Part shown: piece after piece, positions 33,900 through 45,806 of the stretch | How the letters are laid out: each line of letters opens with the position of its first letter | Numbering within the stretch: position 1 is the stretch's first letter | DNA from: Marsupella aquatica | Taxonomy: Eukaryota; Marchantiophyta | DNA length: 64,000 bases | Assembly: GCA_973895155.1 (NCBI GenBank) | Contig: OZ316895.1 | Location: 20,212,001 to 20,276,000 of the forward strand | Direction: 5' to 3' | Notes under the pieces: generated by a model | Databases searched by the model: none | What the model was told of the DNA's origin: nothing | The model's input: only the letters and a program-made list of their open reading frames with translations | Program-made: the position numbers and the translations under genes

Positions 33900-34698
33900 C
33901 ATAAAACTTAAAATCTGCTATAAAATAACTATCTTCACTTTTTGGACAACTCTTTTTGCCAATCCATCTCTCTTTGGATGATCCCTAGACGTCATAGTGA
34001 TCAATTAATGTTTATCACACAAGACCTAAAATTCTCCACGAAACTCAGTCCCCTAGTCAGTTAAAATCTCAACAAGAGCACCAAAATGGCTCAACACACG
34101 GTCCAAAATGGCATAGGCAACTCCTTCACTACTTTTATCTGGCAATGCATCCAACTCAATCCATTTAGAAAAGTGGTCCACCATCACTAAGGCATAACGG
34201 TTGTGACGTCTAGTCAGTGGTAAGGGTCCAGCAAAATCTAAACTCCAACGATATCCCAAGCCCATGATCGGCAAGGGATACAGCTGCTGGGTAGGAGCAT
34301 TAAATGATGCTCTCACTCTGTCACACACAGTACACAGCACCACAAACTACTGCACCTCAACATGCATTTCACGCCACCAATATTGGGTCTGGAATAAGTT
34401 GTATGTCCATTTCACTCCAAAATGTCCAAGCTCTTCATGAGCATGTCGCACCAATCGTGCACACTGGGATAAAGGAGGTACCAACCGCACTATGTCATCA
34501 TCCCAAACTCTCAACAAGTGAGATCCTTCCCATCTGAACCTCTTAGCTCGTTGTAGGATCCGATCTCTCTCCTTGGTGGTTATCATGCTTGGCATGCTAC
34601 CCGTGCACAGATACATCACAACATTTGCATCATCATGAATATCATGTCCAGCAGACTCCTCACTAGAAATCTTTGGATCCACAAAGTCTGCATGGGGC
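33900..34698 (-). pseudogene. Gypsy-5 integrase (zinc finger and core)
   Basis: Reads HAHEELGHFGVKWTYNLF (HH of the zinc finger), CTVCDRVRASF (CC), WSLDFAGPL with the first catalytic aspartate, and EILTD*GTEFRGEF with the second. TAG at 34053-34055 and 34026-34028 stand where glutamine is usual in this motif. Decay worsens past DHPKRDGLAKRV (about 33935), and the C-terminal domain is not recognised. Its upstream half lies at 40036-41813, across the Copia insertion; the join ...VASLE|RPHADFVDPK reads through the target duplication. Confidence 0.85.
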
Positions 34699-34703
34699 CT
34701 CTC
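34699..34703. repeat. Target-site duplication of the Copia element (CTCTC), left copy
   Basis: CTCTC directly before the LTR. The identical CTCTC at 40031-40035 follows the other LTR. Confidence 0.9.
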
Positions 34704-35000
34704 TGTAGGAAAACCGTCAGCTCCAAACTAGACAACAATGCGGAACATGAGAGCACTCAATCTCACACTACACCAACAAGACACCACGATCATGGAGAAA
34801 CTCCTGAAGGATCCATAGCTCATGAGATTGAACATGTGAAGAATGAGGGAGAGAATGCTCTCCCTCCAACCTATACCCCCCGAGGGGGACTAAGATGTGT
34901 GGGCCTAAATAAATGGATCTTATCCTAAACTAACCAAGGGTCAATTAACCCTAGCAAGGCCAAACTAACTATAGTCGGGAACTCGAGTCAATTCCTAACA
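34704..35000 (-). repeat. Copia 3' LTR
   Basis: Minus-strand sense runs TGTTAGGAATTGACTCGAG to GGTTTTCCTACA. The polypurine tract AAGGTGGAGAT lies next to it at 35001-35011. Confidence 0.95.
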
Positions 35001-35067
35001 ATCTCCACCTTGACTCCAGTTCACACAATGAGTCAAGTGATATACAATATGTAACTAGGTAACATAT

Positions 35068-38000
35068 CTACATAGTCTTCGGTTTGGCCCTAACATTAAT
35101 TATATCCACACAATGACTAAAGTTATTGGTAGGTAAAACTTTGGTAAGCATGTCTGCTGCATTCTCCTCTGAAGCCACCTTCTCCAGAAACATCTGCTTC
35201 GTCTCAATCACCTCACGGATGAAATGATAACAAATACCAATGTGCTTAGCGTGGAACACAGGGTTCTTAGCCAGATGCAAAGCACTTTGACTATCACACA
35301 ACAGCACCGGTCTTTCAGGTGAAAGACCCAAATCATTCACCAATCTCCGTAGCCAGATCAGTTCCTTGGTTGCCTCGCAAGCAGCCATGTACTCAGCCTC
35401 AGTAGTAGACAACGCAACACACAATTGAGTTGCTTACTTCCAGCTAATACAACCTCCACCCAGCATAAACACATAGCCTGTAGTAGACTTCCTGTTATCC
35501 AAGTTACCAGCATAATCTGAATTGACAAAACCTCCCAACTCTAATGTAGACTCTGCTTTATCGTCAAATAGAATCCCACAATCTAAGGTACCTTTTAGAT
35601 ATCGCAAAACCCACTTCACTGCTTCCCAATGAAGTTTACCAGGGTTTGCCATAAATCTACTCAAAATGCTAACGGCGTGGGCAATGTCAGGTCTATTGCA
35701 TGTCATTGCATACATCAAACTACCCACAACGCTATCATAGGAAACCTGTTTCATCGCCAGTCTATCACTCTCACTAGAAGGGCAATCATTCTTTGAGAGT
35801 TTAAAGTGTGAAGCCAATGGAGTACCAACTGGTTTTGCATTCTCCATCCCATACTTGGCAAGTACTTTCTCAGCCAACCATAATTGCCTCTGCTCCCTAT
35901 CACGATGAATGTCCATCCCTAGAATCTTCTTGGCCTGACCCAAGTCCTTCATTGAAAACTCCTTACTTAGCATTGCTTTCAGATGGGCAACATCAGACTT
36001 ATTCTCAGCCAGGATCAACATGTCATCCACGTACAGTGCCAGTACAATGTAACCAAAGCGTGAGTAACTCTCCACCTCCTTCATGTAAATACAACAATCA
36101 TGTTCACTCCGTGTGAACCCTTGAGACAACATGAAGGAATCAAAACGCTTATTCCATTGTCTGGGATTCTGCTTCAAACCATATAACGAGCGCAAGAGCT
36201 GACACACCAAGTGTCTGGTCTTCTCATCACTAAAACCTAGAGGCTGAGTCATAAAAATCTCCACATCAAGCAATCAATGCAGGAAAACAATAATTACATC
36301 CATTTGATCTAACTCAAGATCATAGAATGTCACAATTGCAAGTAAAACACGGATAGTAGCGAGTTTGACAACTGGTGAGAAAATCTCAGTGTAGTCCAAG
36401 CCCTCCTTCTGGGTGTACCCTTTGGCCACAAGGCGTGCCTTGTAAGTGCCATCTTGCTTCTTCTTGTACAACCATCTACACGGAACCAGTGTCTTCCCGC
36501 GAGGCATGTCCACTAAGCGCCAAGTTGAATTCTTCTTCAAAGAATTCATCTCCTTCAACATCACCTCCATCCACTTATCCTTCTCTGGAGAGGCCATAGC
36601 TTCTTCATAGCTAGAGGGGTCTCCATCTTCAGTGAGAAATATAACACCAGGATCATTGTCGTGCTCAACAACATGAACACGAGGATTTGCAAAACCAAAT
36701 CTATCAGGGGGTTGGCCAAGATTGGCCCTTGTGGATCGCCTCAATTGAGGAACTGCACCTCTACTAGAGGGACCAGCAGCTTCCTCGACACCATCAAGCT
36801 CCATCGTAGTGGGTTCCTCCACTTGCTCCTCCTGATTATCCCGGGTTCTTGACAACCATTCTTTGTCAAAGACAACATTTCTGCTCACAACTACCTTGCA
36901 ATCGACAGGATCCCACAATTTGTAGCCCTTCTGCCCCGGACTAAAGCCTAGAAAAATATATTTCTTAGACTTGGGATCCAACTTAGACCCGTGTGTCTGC
37001 TCAATGTGAACATAGGCAGCACACCCAAAAACTCAGAGTCTAGAGTAATCAGCAGGTCTCTTATACCACAACTCAAATGGAGTCTGCATCAACTTACTAC
37101 TATGCAGTGACAAGTTGTAAACGTATGCAGCTTGGTTGACAGCTTCAGCCCAAAAATTATTGGGCAACTTGGACCTACATAGCATGTTGCGTGCTTTCTA
37201 CAGTAATGTCCGATTCAACCGTTCTGCCACTCCATTTTGCTGCGGGGTCTCCGGTACAGTGTAATGACGCTTGAGGCCAAGGTCCCAACCAAGTTGGTCA
37301 AACTCGTTGGACTTATACTCGCCACCGTTATCTGACCAAACACACTTCAACTCCTTCTAGTTTGTAGCTCCACCATGGCTTTCCACTCTTGAAGATCTCA
37401 AATACTTGAGACTTCTTCTTCATGTAGTACAACCAACACATTCGAGAGTAATCATCTACAAACGTCACAAAATATCTGGCTCCACCCAACGATGGCTCCG
37501 GCGCTGGACCCCAAACATCCAAATGTACATACTCAAGAATCTCATGAGAATGGTAGGAACTAGAACTAAAACTCACTCTCCTCTGCTTGCCATAGATGCA
37601 ATCTTCACAAAAAGAAAGTTTTCCAGATTGTGCGCCTTGCAGCAAATCTCTATTTGCCAAGGCTGCCAATCCATTACCACTCAAGTGCCCCAAACGTGCA
37701 TGCCATAAATCTATGGCTTGTGTGCGACCAGATGTTGATGGTGCTTCAATTGAAGCAACCGACGATGCCACTGCATCCAAACATTCCACCACAGAATCCA
37801 CATGCTCCACTCTAGGAGCAATGACATCTCCTTGTAAGATGTATAAATTAATTTGTCGGAGTGCCTTAATCAAAGATACTTCACCTTTGACAACAAAGAG
37901 TGCACCATCACGTGCAGTGAAATGATATCCACCAGCTTCCAAAGCACCAAGAGAAATCAAGTTCTTAGAGATGTCTGGTATGTGCCTGACTTCCGTCCAT

Positions 38001-39060
38001 GCTCGCACAACACCATCAAACATCTGGAATTTGATAGTCCCCATGCCAACAATCTCACATCGGACCCCGTTGCCGATTTCCACGCTACCAGTACACGGTT
38101 GGTAAGTAGAGAAGTAAGATCATGTCGGACACACGTGATAAGAGGAACCCGAATCCAACATCCATTTATTGTCATACACAGAATTAACCGCACCAATACA
38201 TAGCACTTCAGCAACATCCTCATGATCAGTAATCATAATGCCAGCTGAAGATGAAGATGCACCATCAGAAGTAGGACGCTTCTGCCTGGTCAAAGAAGGG
38301 CAAGACCACTTGGTGTGGCCCTTCTCATGGCAATGCCAACACTGAACCTTCTTACTACGGGACTTAGATTTAGATCTGTTATGAGATCTAGATCTAGATC
38401 GATCCATAGTACGCTCAGTTGATCTACCTCTAACCATTAAGGCAGCAGACTCATCATCACGGGAAGATAGATGTCGCTTGCTCCATTCTGCAAGAACAGT
38501 AGCCTTCACCGCATCCAGCTTCAACGTAGTCTTGTCATGTGTGATGACCGTTACCAACATCAAAAAGCTCTTCGGAAGCGACATCAACAAATGCATTGCA
38601 AGGTACTCATCGGTCAACTTATTTCCCGCCGTGGTTACCTCGTGCACAATCTCATCAAAGAGACTAAGATGATCATGCATGTTTCCACCATCCTGCAACT
38701 TCAACCTGAATAGCCGCTCCAACTGGTAAATGCGAGTAGTCAATGAAGTACTTTGGTATAGCTGAGTAAGCATATCCCAAATCTTCTTGGCGTTACGATC
38801 CATCTCCAACACATTCTTGAGAATGTTGTTTGCCAAGAACAACTCAATTGTACTACATGCCTGCACCGACATGTCTTCCCACTCCTCATTTGTAAGAGTC
38901 GAGGGCTTCACTCGAGTGATGGTCTTCTCAAGACCCTGTTGGATCAACACGTTGGTCACCTTTTAAGTCTAGAGGCTAAAGCTGACCTTCCCATCAAACT
39001 TTTCCACCTCAAACTTTGGTGCTGCAAGCTTTCGTGAAGTGATTGATGCTGACACAAACA
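35068..39060 (-). pseudogene. Copia gag-pol polyprotein, several stops
   Basis: Gag begins near 39060 (KLAAPKFEVEKFDGK) and soon meets TAG and TAA. It then stays open from 38959: UBN2-like gag, a zinc knuckle CWHCHEKGHTKWSC, and the protease motif LDSGSSYHVCP. A stop follows near 38120. The integrase zinc-finger region (WHARLGHLSGNGL ... CEDCIYGKQ) and core (LDVWGPAP, FVDDYSRMCW) lie at about 37330-37900, with further breaks at 36982-37330. Reverse transcriptase begins near 36560 (WLYKKKQDGTYKARLVAKGY), has a TGA after VFLH (36274), and keeps ALYVDDMLIL. RNase H (ALSTTEAEYMAACEATKE) is reached past a TAA near 35425-35434. It is inactive as read. Confidence 0.93.
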
Positions 39061-39250
39061 CACAGGAAACATAAGTACCAAAATACCTCTACACACAATC
39101 ACCAAAAAATGAAAGTTGGAAAAAGTGGAACTGTAATGCACCACCGCGTAGCCTGCAAGGTACACTACCAATATCTGAAAACGATTTTGCAAAAAATTGC
39201 TTCTGAAAAAAGTTATCCAGAAAAAAGTTTTTTTTCCTCCTCCTCAAAGC

Positions 39251-39324
39251 ACCCGCGGAACGGTGTTCCGTGGGTCCCTATTTTTCCCCACCGCAAAGCT
39301 ATCGCGGAACGGTGTTCCGTGGGT
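39251..39324. repeat. Two tandem hairpin units in the Copia leader
   Basis: CGCGGAACGGTGTTCCGTGGGT occurs at 39254-39275 and 39303-39324, about 49 bases apart within a duplicated segment. Each unit contains GGAAC, GGT, GTTCC, so each can fold. They lie between the primer site and gag, where packaging or translation signals are found in retroelements. Confidence 0.8.
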
Positions 39325-39719
39325 CACAATTTTTTCCCCCATAAGAGATCAAGCCAAGCACAAAGACTCCATAGCCAAAGAGATTAGGCTACAAACAGCA
39401 AAACATAAATTGATATTGCTCCACACTCGCTAGATGAAACGCTATGAAAATGTCACCGAGACAAAGTGCTCGCCGATGTGCACAATGAAACGTGAGACTG
39501 TCCGCCTGACAATACATTCAAAAAACCAAAGACACATCCGACACTTCTGATGTGAAGTTTAAATCGGGAAATTGTCACTCCTTCTGAACGCGAAACCTCC
39601 AGCGCACAACGACCAGTGACACGATCACACAAATTATTGAAAAACAATCTGGTCTGTCACCACGATTCAACACAATGAATACTCTCACCACTGTCCAGGC
39701 AACCAACGTCAAACACGAA

Positions 39720-39731
39720 GCTCTGATACCA
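39720..39731 (-). promoter_or_regulatory. Copia primer-binding site, initiator Met tRNA type
   Basis: TGGTATCAGAGC on the minus strand, two bases after the 5' LTR. This is the complement of the 3' end of plant initiator methionine tRNA and the usual Copia primer. Confidence 0.95.
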
Positions 39732-39733
39732 CT

Positions 39734-40030
39734 TGTAGGAAAACCGTCAGCTCCAGACTAGACAGCAATGCGGAACATGAGAGCACTCAATCTCACACTA
39801 CACCAACAAGACACCACGATCATGGAGAAACTCCTGAAGGATCCATAGCTCATGAGATTGAACATGTGAAGAATGAAGGAGAGAATGCTCTCCCTCCAAC
39901 CTATACCCCCCAAGGGGGACTAAGATGTGTGGGCCTAAATAAGTGGATCTTATCCTAAACTAACCAAGGGCCAATTAACCCTAGTAAGGCCAAACTAACT
40001 ATAGTCAGGAACTCGAGTCAATTCCTAACA
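39734..40030 (-). repeat. Copia 5' LTR
   Basis: 297 bp, matching 34704-35000 with eight transitions and no indels. Followed by CTCTC, the right target duplication (40031-40035). Confidence 0.95.
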
Positions 40031-40035
40031 CTCTC

Positions 40036-41813
40036 CAATGATGCCACTGCACCAAGACCATCCACACTCTGCAACAAACACAAATAAGCATATTAAGCAT
40101 GCCAACCTGGCACCATCTCCTCGTCTGCCTCATCATGCCAACGTGCTCCTGTCAAATCCCTTTGGCTCAGACAGGGATTGCGACTCAATCCATCAGCATC
40201 AGACTGATGTAAGTGACCAGGTCTATGCAAGACCTCAAAATCATACTCCTGAAGTATGAGTGCCCAACGAGCAAGCTTACCAGTAAGCTTGTCTAACTCC
40301 ATCAACCATTTGAGTGGTTGGTGATCCGTAACAAGAGTGAAGGGATTACCAAACAAGTAACATCAAAAATGAGCCACTGCCCACACTGCAGCCAAGCATT
40401 CTCCCTCATAGGAGCCATACTTTGATTCTGCAATGTTGTTCAAATCGACTGGCATATGCTACCACAAACTCCCTTCCCTCATCATCACGCTGAGTGAGCA
40501 CTGCCCAAGTCCCAACACGCTCCAATCAGTATGTAACCTAAATGGACGCCCCCTGATAGGTCTCCTCAAGATGGGCGCTGATGTGAGCTTCTCCTTCAAC
40601 TGATGGAAAGCTCTATCTTGATTAGCACCACTGCCACTCATGGTCCAGTCTCGTAAGTAACGTCAAAGGTTTTGCAATTGCACTGAATCCTTTCACATAG
40701 CTTTGGTAGAAGTTTGCAAGCCCCAAAAATGCTCGGACTCTACTCACATCTGTAGGCTGAGGGATCCCAGCAATTGCCTCCACCTTTGTTTGTTGCACAC
40801 CCAATCCACCTGGATAAATGGTGTGCCCTAAATATGCAATCTGGTCATGGAAGAACTTGCATTTGTCAGGATGTAGTTCCAGATGCAGCTTCAATCCATG
40901 TTATCTCAGCCGCTCAAACACCTACTGCAAATGTACATCATGCTCCTCCATAGTGTCACTATAGACAATAATGTCATCGATATAACATTTGGCAAAATCC
41001 AGGTTTGCCAAAATCCGATCCATGACCCTCTGAAACTCAGCTGGTGCATTCTTCAATCCAAACGGTAAGAATAGCTAGTGATACAACACATCCTTCTCAT
41101 GAGCATCAATCCCCTAGAATGTTGTCTTCTGCCTGTCACCAATCCTGATAGGCAGTTGGTGATATCTAGCCCTGAGATTCAATGCGCTAAACACTCTCGC
41201 ATGCCCAATGACATCAAATATTTCCTCCGGTGTGGGCATGGCATACCTGTCAGACTTAGTCTGCCGATTAATTGGAAGATAGTCTCCACACATCCTCTTG
41301 TCAGTCCAATTGCCATGCATATCCTTCTTTGCTGGCATCACAGTGGTAGAAGCATACTCACCAAATGACTTCTCTACAAGTCCTGCTGCCAACAAATCCT
41401 GGCATCTTGCCTGAATCAATGCCCTCTCCATATCTGAACCGATATGGTCTCCGAAAGATGGGCGCATCAACTGCCAAATCTATCCGGATGCCTGGTCCCT
41501 TTAACATGCCCAAATCCTGCATGTTGAAAGCAAAACAACTTCCATAACTCCGTAGAAACTGTTGTACACGTCGTCTCTCACCTCCAGTGATCTTGGGGCC
41601 AATAGTTGGCTCCCAACTGTCAATGGTAACCTCGGCAGAAGGTGTAGAGAACGCCAATTGTGGTTGCTATGCTGCAACCTTAGGAGCAGTAATACCATGC
41701 TGCTGCAAAAAAAGAAAGCCCACTGGCCTCTCCACTGACTCCCCATGAAGTCCAGAAATGACAATCTGTGGCACTGTCGCCCCCTGCTCTGATCTCTAAG
41801 GACCCAATAGAGG
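40036..41813 (-). pseudogene. Gypsy-5 protease-reverse transcriptase-RNase H region
   Basis: From the right end: ISGLHGESVERPVGFL, WEPTIGPKITGGERRRVQQFL, LGMLKGPGIRIDLAVDAPIFRRPYR, then reverse transcriptase with [34 protein letters not shown] and [10 protein letters not shown] (near 40970). Next come HPDKCKFFHDQIAYLGH and RAFLGLANFYQSYVKGF, then RNase H ending near LTDHQPLKWLMEL (40300). Many frame changes and stops are present. It is a different Gypsy family from Gypsy-1/2/3. It continues across the Copia element into 33900-34698. Confidence 0.88.
41764..41813. repeat. 50-bp direct repeat, copy 1
   Basis: ATCTGTGGCACTGTCGCCCC...CCCAATAGAGG, repeated at 43690-43739 with one base difference. 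It lies at the right end of the Gypsy-5 coding region, next to the proposed LTR of Gypsy-6. Confidence 0.85.
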
Positions 41814-41827
41814 GGGCCCGACCTCCG

Positions 41828-42865
41828 TGACAGGAAACAGGAAATAGTGATGATCATAACAGGAAAAATAGTGGAACAAAACAGGAGACTTGGTACTATC
41901 ATTCACAAAAAATGGCTTAATTTTGGACCAAACCAAAGAGGTCAAATTCAACATAAACTCAAAAAGATGGGGAAAACAACAATTATCGGAAGACGCCTTT
42001 ACTAGCGCTTAGTCCTAACCAAGCATTTGATACCGTTACAAATATCATTAACAAAATACCCGCTCACCATCTACCAAAATGATCAAAGAGAATGGTTTAT
42101 AAGGCAAGAAAAGGTCATCCTCGAGAATGCATGCGAAAGAAATCCTCACGTTGTCGCGTGGACTGAATGCAAGGGTCACCTCGGGAAAATGGACTGTTTC
42201 TGGCTGCAATCCAGATGAGTGACAAACACAATTCGGGGCCCAAACTCAAACACTTTACTTTCTGGAAATCTCGTTATCAATACAATGGGTGCCCTTGGAC
42301 GGGTCACTTGTGGAAGTCTGATCTCTAACCCTTCGACGGGCTACTATCTATCTTCCATCGGCTCTCGTCCACTCAAAGGCTATCAAGTCAAAAAATTCAC
42401 GAAATCCAATTACTCAAGTGCTCAAGCTCACAACTCAGAATCTCTAGCTCGCATAGCCAACGATCCAACACTCAGGTTCCTGGTCCACACTCGGCAGCAC
42501 CTCAAACCTCAATCCAAAATCTCCACGAATGATCAACTCCTCTGGACTGAGCTGAAGCCCAGCCCTCAAAAACGCCTCAAAAGTAGCATCCCCGCCCGAT
42601 GAGTCATCGCCAAACGGGTTCAGAACTCAACAGCCAGACTCTTGGTCGCGAGAAGACGAACCAACGGCCCTTCACATCTCAATTGCAACCAACTCCTTAA
42701 CATCCGCATGCCCAAAACTCATTAGAAATGAAACACCAATTGTCGCTCAGAGTCGAGCTTGAAGTCGAAACAATTTGACTCCAAACCATTCGCAGCTCAC
42801 AGAAAACGGAACGCCAATCGACTTCCTCAATCCTGGTCGCGGCATGGAAACGATTTGTCATGACA
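41828..42865 (-). repeat. Probable 3' LTR of Gypsy-6
   Basis: On the minus strand GGGGGAGAA (42874-42866) is a classic polypurine tract, followed at once by TGTCATGACAAATCG, a good LTR start. The end at CCTGTCA (41828) is a guess. No second copy is seen in the window. Confidence 0.55.
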
Positions 42866-42907
42866 TTCTCCCCCAATAAACCTGAGCAGCCTCCAGTCTG
42901 CTCCACT

Positions 42908-43834
42908 TTAATCAACATCGTCTAAGTCTGAACCAAAATCGGAACTCAAACTTATCCCATGCGCCTGGACCACTTCTCCTTCAAGAAATCCAAAATCCAA
43001 GTCAGAATCTGCTTCAGCTTCCCTCTTTCTTCCTTTAGAACTTAAACCTTTCGAACCTGTCTGAACTCCCTTCTCTTTGCCCAAATCCGAGTCTAAGTCC
43101 TTTGAATGCGCCTGGACCAGCGCCTCATCTTCATTTTCACTCAAGTCGGAACTTGAGTCCATTCCTTTATCAGTTCTCCTCTTAAAGACTTTCATTTTTT
43201 TCCCTGCATAAGGTACTTGGTGAATAGTCCCATCCAACTCTTGAATTGTATAGGTAGCATTCGGGTGAACAGTCACCACCACATATGGACCTTGCCACCT
43301 TCGAGCAAACTTGTTTCGGCTCAAGTGTTGCTCGTCCAACTTGCTTTCGTAAATCAAAACCCAATCTCCTTCCTTAACCATAACCGGCCTCAAACGATGA
43401 GTCCGATCGAACCTTGCCTTGTTCCTTAGCCACGCCATTTTCAATTGTTTCCGAGCCACTTCAATCTTTGCAAGTAACAGCCCAAAATGTTTGATCCTTC
43501 GAGCCAACAACTCTTCTCTCGAAACTTTGTCTTTCCAACCAATCAATCTCCAACTACAAATATCCTCCTCAAGAGGCATCATCGGCAAATGTCCAGTAAG
43601 CAACTCAGCGGGAACATATCCGGTAACAGAACTGCAAGTCATCCGATCAGCAAGCAAGGCAAGTGGAAGAAGACTCGACCACCTGCCAAGATCTGTGGCA
43701 CTGTTGCCCCCTGCTCTGATCTCTAAGGACCCAATAGAGGAAGAGCATCCATATTGAGGTGTTACTAAAGATTGTAACCGGCGTTGCTCTGCCAAGGCTA
43801 AGCTCACAATCCAAGTCAAAAAATTAAGATCCAT
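42908..43834 (-). pseudogene. Gypsy-6 integrase C-terminal half and acidic tail
   Basis: Reads LGRWSSLLPLALLADRMTCS, TGYVPAELLTGHLPMMPLEE, then WVLIYESKLDEQHLSRNKF and ARRWQGPYVVVTVHPNATYT, a Gypsy integrase C-terminus. It is followed by a Ser/Asp/Glu-rich tail to the stop at 42908. No chromodomain is seen. The first 50 or so codons are unlike integrase and include, out of register, the 50-bp repeat. Since integrase here precedes a reverse transcriptase region on the same strand, this is the end of a separate element upstream of Gypsy-5. Confidence 0.8.
43690..43739. repeat. 50-bp direct repeat, copy 2
   Basis: Matches 41764-41813 with a single T/C difference. Here it sits inside the integrase frame of Gypsy-6, where it reads as an unrelated peptide. 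Confidence 0.85.
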
Positions 43835-43884
43835 AGCCTAACCCAGAATATGACGGCGGGCTGCTTCAATCACTAAGGGTACTG

Positions 43885-45806
43885 CTATCGGATGTCGAAT
43901 TAGGTAGTAGTGTTTAACTAGAGTTAAAACTAGAGTAACTATAGTTAGAAGTAACTGTAGTTAGAGGTAGAGTAAGGTTAAGGGAAGGAAGCGGATGCAT
44001 AGTAAATGGTAGAAGGTCAAGACAACTTAGCATGGAGTGTCAAGCTGACTTAGGTGCGATTAAGTTAGGTTAACATTTATTAGGTTAGCATTAGTAGTTG
44101 TAGTGCTTTGCATACAATTGAAGGGACGGCCTACTTAGCGGAATTTTAGAAAAGTCTTAGGATAGAATTAGATCTGGAAATTCAGCAAGTATGTAGTCTT
44201 AGGTTCAAGGAACACACCGGAAAGTTTTCAAGTAAAACGGAGGTCGGGGCACGATACTGGAGAATTATGAAATAGGGGTTTCATTATAAGTGCACTCAAA
44301 CGGGATGCCGTCTAAAGTAAATTATGGGTTCTTAGTACAAGGTAAGCAGTCTTATAGGAGTTTGCTAAGAAGGCCAGGTGTCATCATGGGTCCTTCTCAT
44401 AGGGAGACAAAGTCCAGGAACAATTTACGTTACGGCCAAGAGAGGTGCAGCAGAATTTCAGCAGCAATTCAGCAATGGCAGCTCGATGCATTGAAGAGAA
44501 TTTGAATCCTTCCATAAGGATAACCGGGTTGACTCTGAAAAAATGGAGGAACACAGGATTGCCTGAAGGTAAGGCATGAGGAGATAAGGAATTGAATCTC
44601 GCTGGCAAGGGAAAACTCAGTGGTGCTGGAAGGAGCTCTTGAGATAAGGAAATCTCATTACTCGGACAATCTTGTTGTGGCAATAGAGATTAGCCGGCAT
44701 TTTAATTTTGTGCTACTGAGTTGAACCGCTGCTGCTATTGAGTTTGATGTTGGTTGAGAACAATTGTTGCTGCTTCAAGCTTGTTGCTGAGAGCTTGCAG
44801 TTGCCGGGAGTAGTGCTGTTGCATAAGAAGAGCTGTTATTCAATTAGAGCTCCATTGCAGGGAGAGCTTCGTGCTATGGAAGATGGAGCAATGCTGATGG
44901 GAGGTGTATTGCCGCACAACTGGCTTCTATTCAATTAGAGCTTGATGCTTAGAGCTTGCTATTGGTAGGCTATGGAGAAAGTTCACTACATTAGTTGTTG
45001 ATCGATCCTTGAGATTGATGCTGCTACCCTGAAACTCGTGGCTGCCTGAAGTAGCTGCAGCAAAATTGAAAGCTTGAAAGTGGGGAGTTGGCTGGTGACT
45101 GGGTAGAGCAGCTTTGTGCTACTGAGCTATGGAGATTGAAGGTAGCTCACGAGGCTGGGAAGCTATGGTGAGAGCTGCATGTTACTGAAAGACTGAGCTA
45201 TGGAGGGAGGCCGCTGTTGAAGAAGAAGAAAAAAAGAGCAAAGAAGAAAATGGGGAAGTAGCATCGCGAGGCTTCGAGCTGCTTGCGCAACATAGTGTAG
45301 CATAGCGCAGCAGCTTGGTGCTACAAAATGTTGATGGCGAGGGAGGAGTCGGCGACCGGTTTTGAACTCGCGGCCTGTATCTTGCTAAGGAATTCGAATG
45401 GGCTACCAAGGGAGTTGTCCAAGCTCTTCGTTTAAAGAGTCCACACCAACTCTAATTGAACTTGGTACAACATCCGTTTCTAGGCCTTTGGGAGGACTTT
45501 GAGGCCAGTTCAAAGTCGGGTGAGGGACCAGGGAGGCTAGGGGAAAACCCCACGAGGTAGACCCGACTCCCAGGATGACTCGATAGTGGTTTTGAATTTG
45601 AATAGACTATGAGAAGTTTTTTTTATGTGCCCTTAAAGTGGCCGTTGTGTTAAGTAGTGGGGCTATTATGAAGCCCAACACTTAGGGGATACAAATAAAA
45701 TAACTAGCCAGGATTTTAGTGCTGCTGGTTAGATAGTTAGGTGTTAGTATTGCGGTATACCAGCAGCTTGAGATACTTATGTTTTGCTGGTTATCACCCA
45801 TTCACG
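43885..45806 (+). repeat. Post-pol spacer of the Gypsy-2 family, copy B
   Basis: Begins in the last pol codons (CTATCGGATGTCGAATTAG) and matches 19617-21176 closely. About 420 bases (about 44117-44533) are present only here. It ends CATTCACGC, where copy A jumps directly into the methyltransferase. No gene is recognised. Confidence 0.75.
45330..45450 (-). repeat. Possible tRNA-derived SINE-like segment, copy B
   Basis: A-box-like TAGCCCATTCG (45405-45395) and B-box-like CGAGTTCAAAACC (45369-45357) on the minus strand. Same position in the spacer as the copy A segment. Confidence 0.3.

Larger units (their letters stand above)
34704..40030 (-). mobile_element. Complete Ty1/Copia LTR retrotransposon, 5327 bp, inserted in Gypsy-5
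   Basis: Two 297-bp LTRs, a primer site, a polypurine tract, one gag-pol region with integrase before reverse transcriptase (the Copia order), and a perfect 5-bp target duplication. All structural parts are present but the coding region has several stops. The two LTRs differ at 8 of 297 positions, all transitions, giving about 2.7 percent divergence since insertion. Confidence 0.96.
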
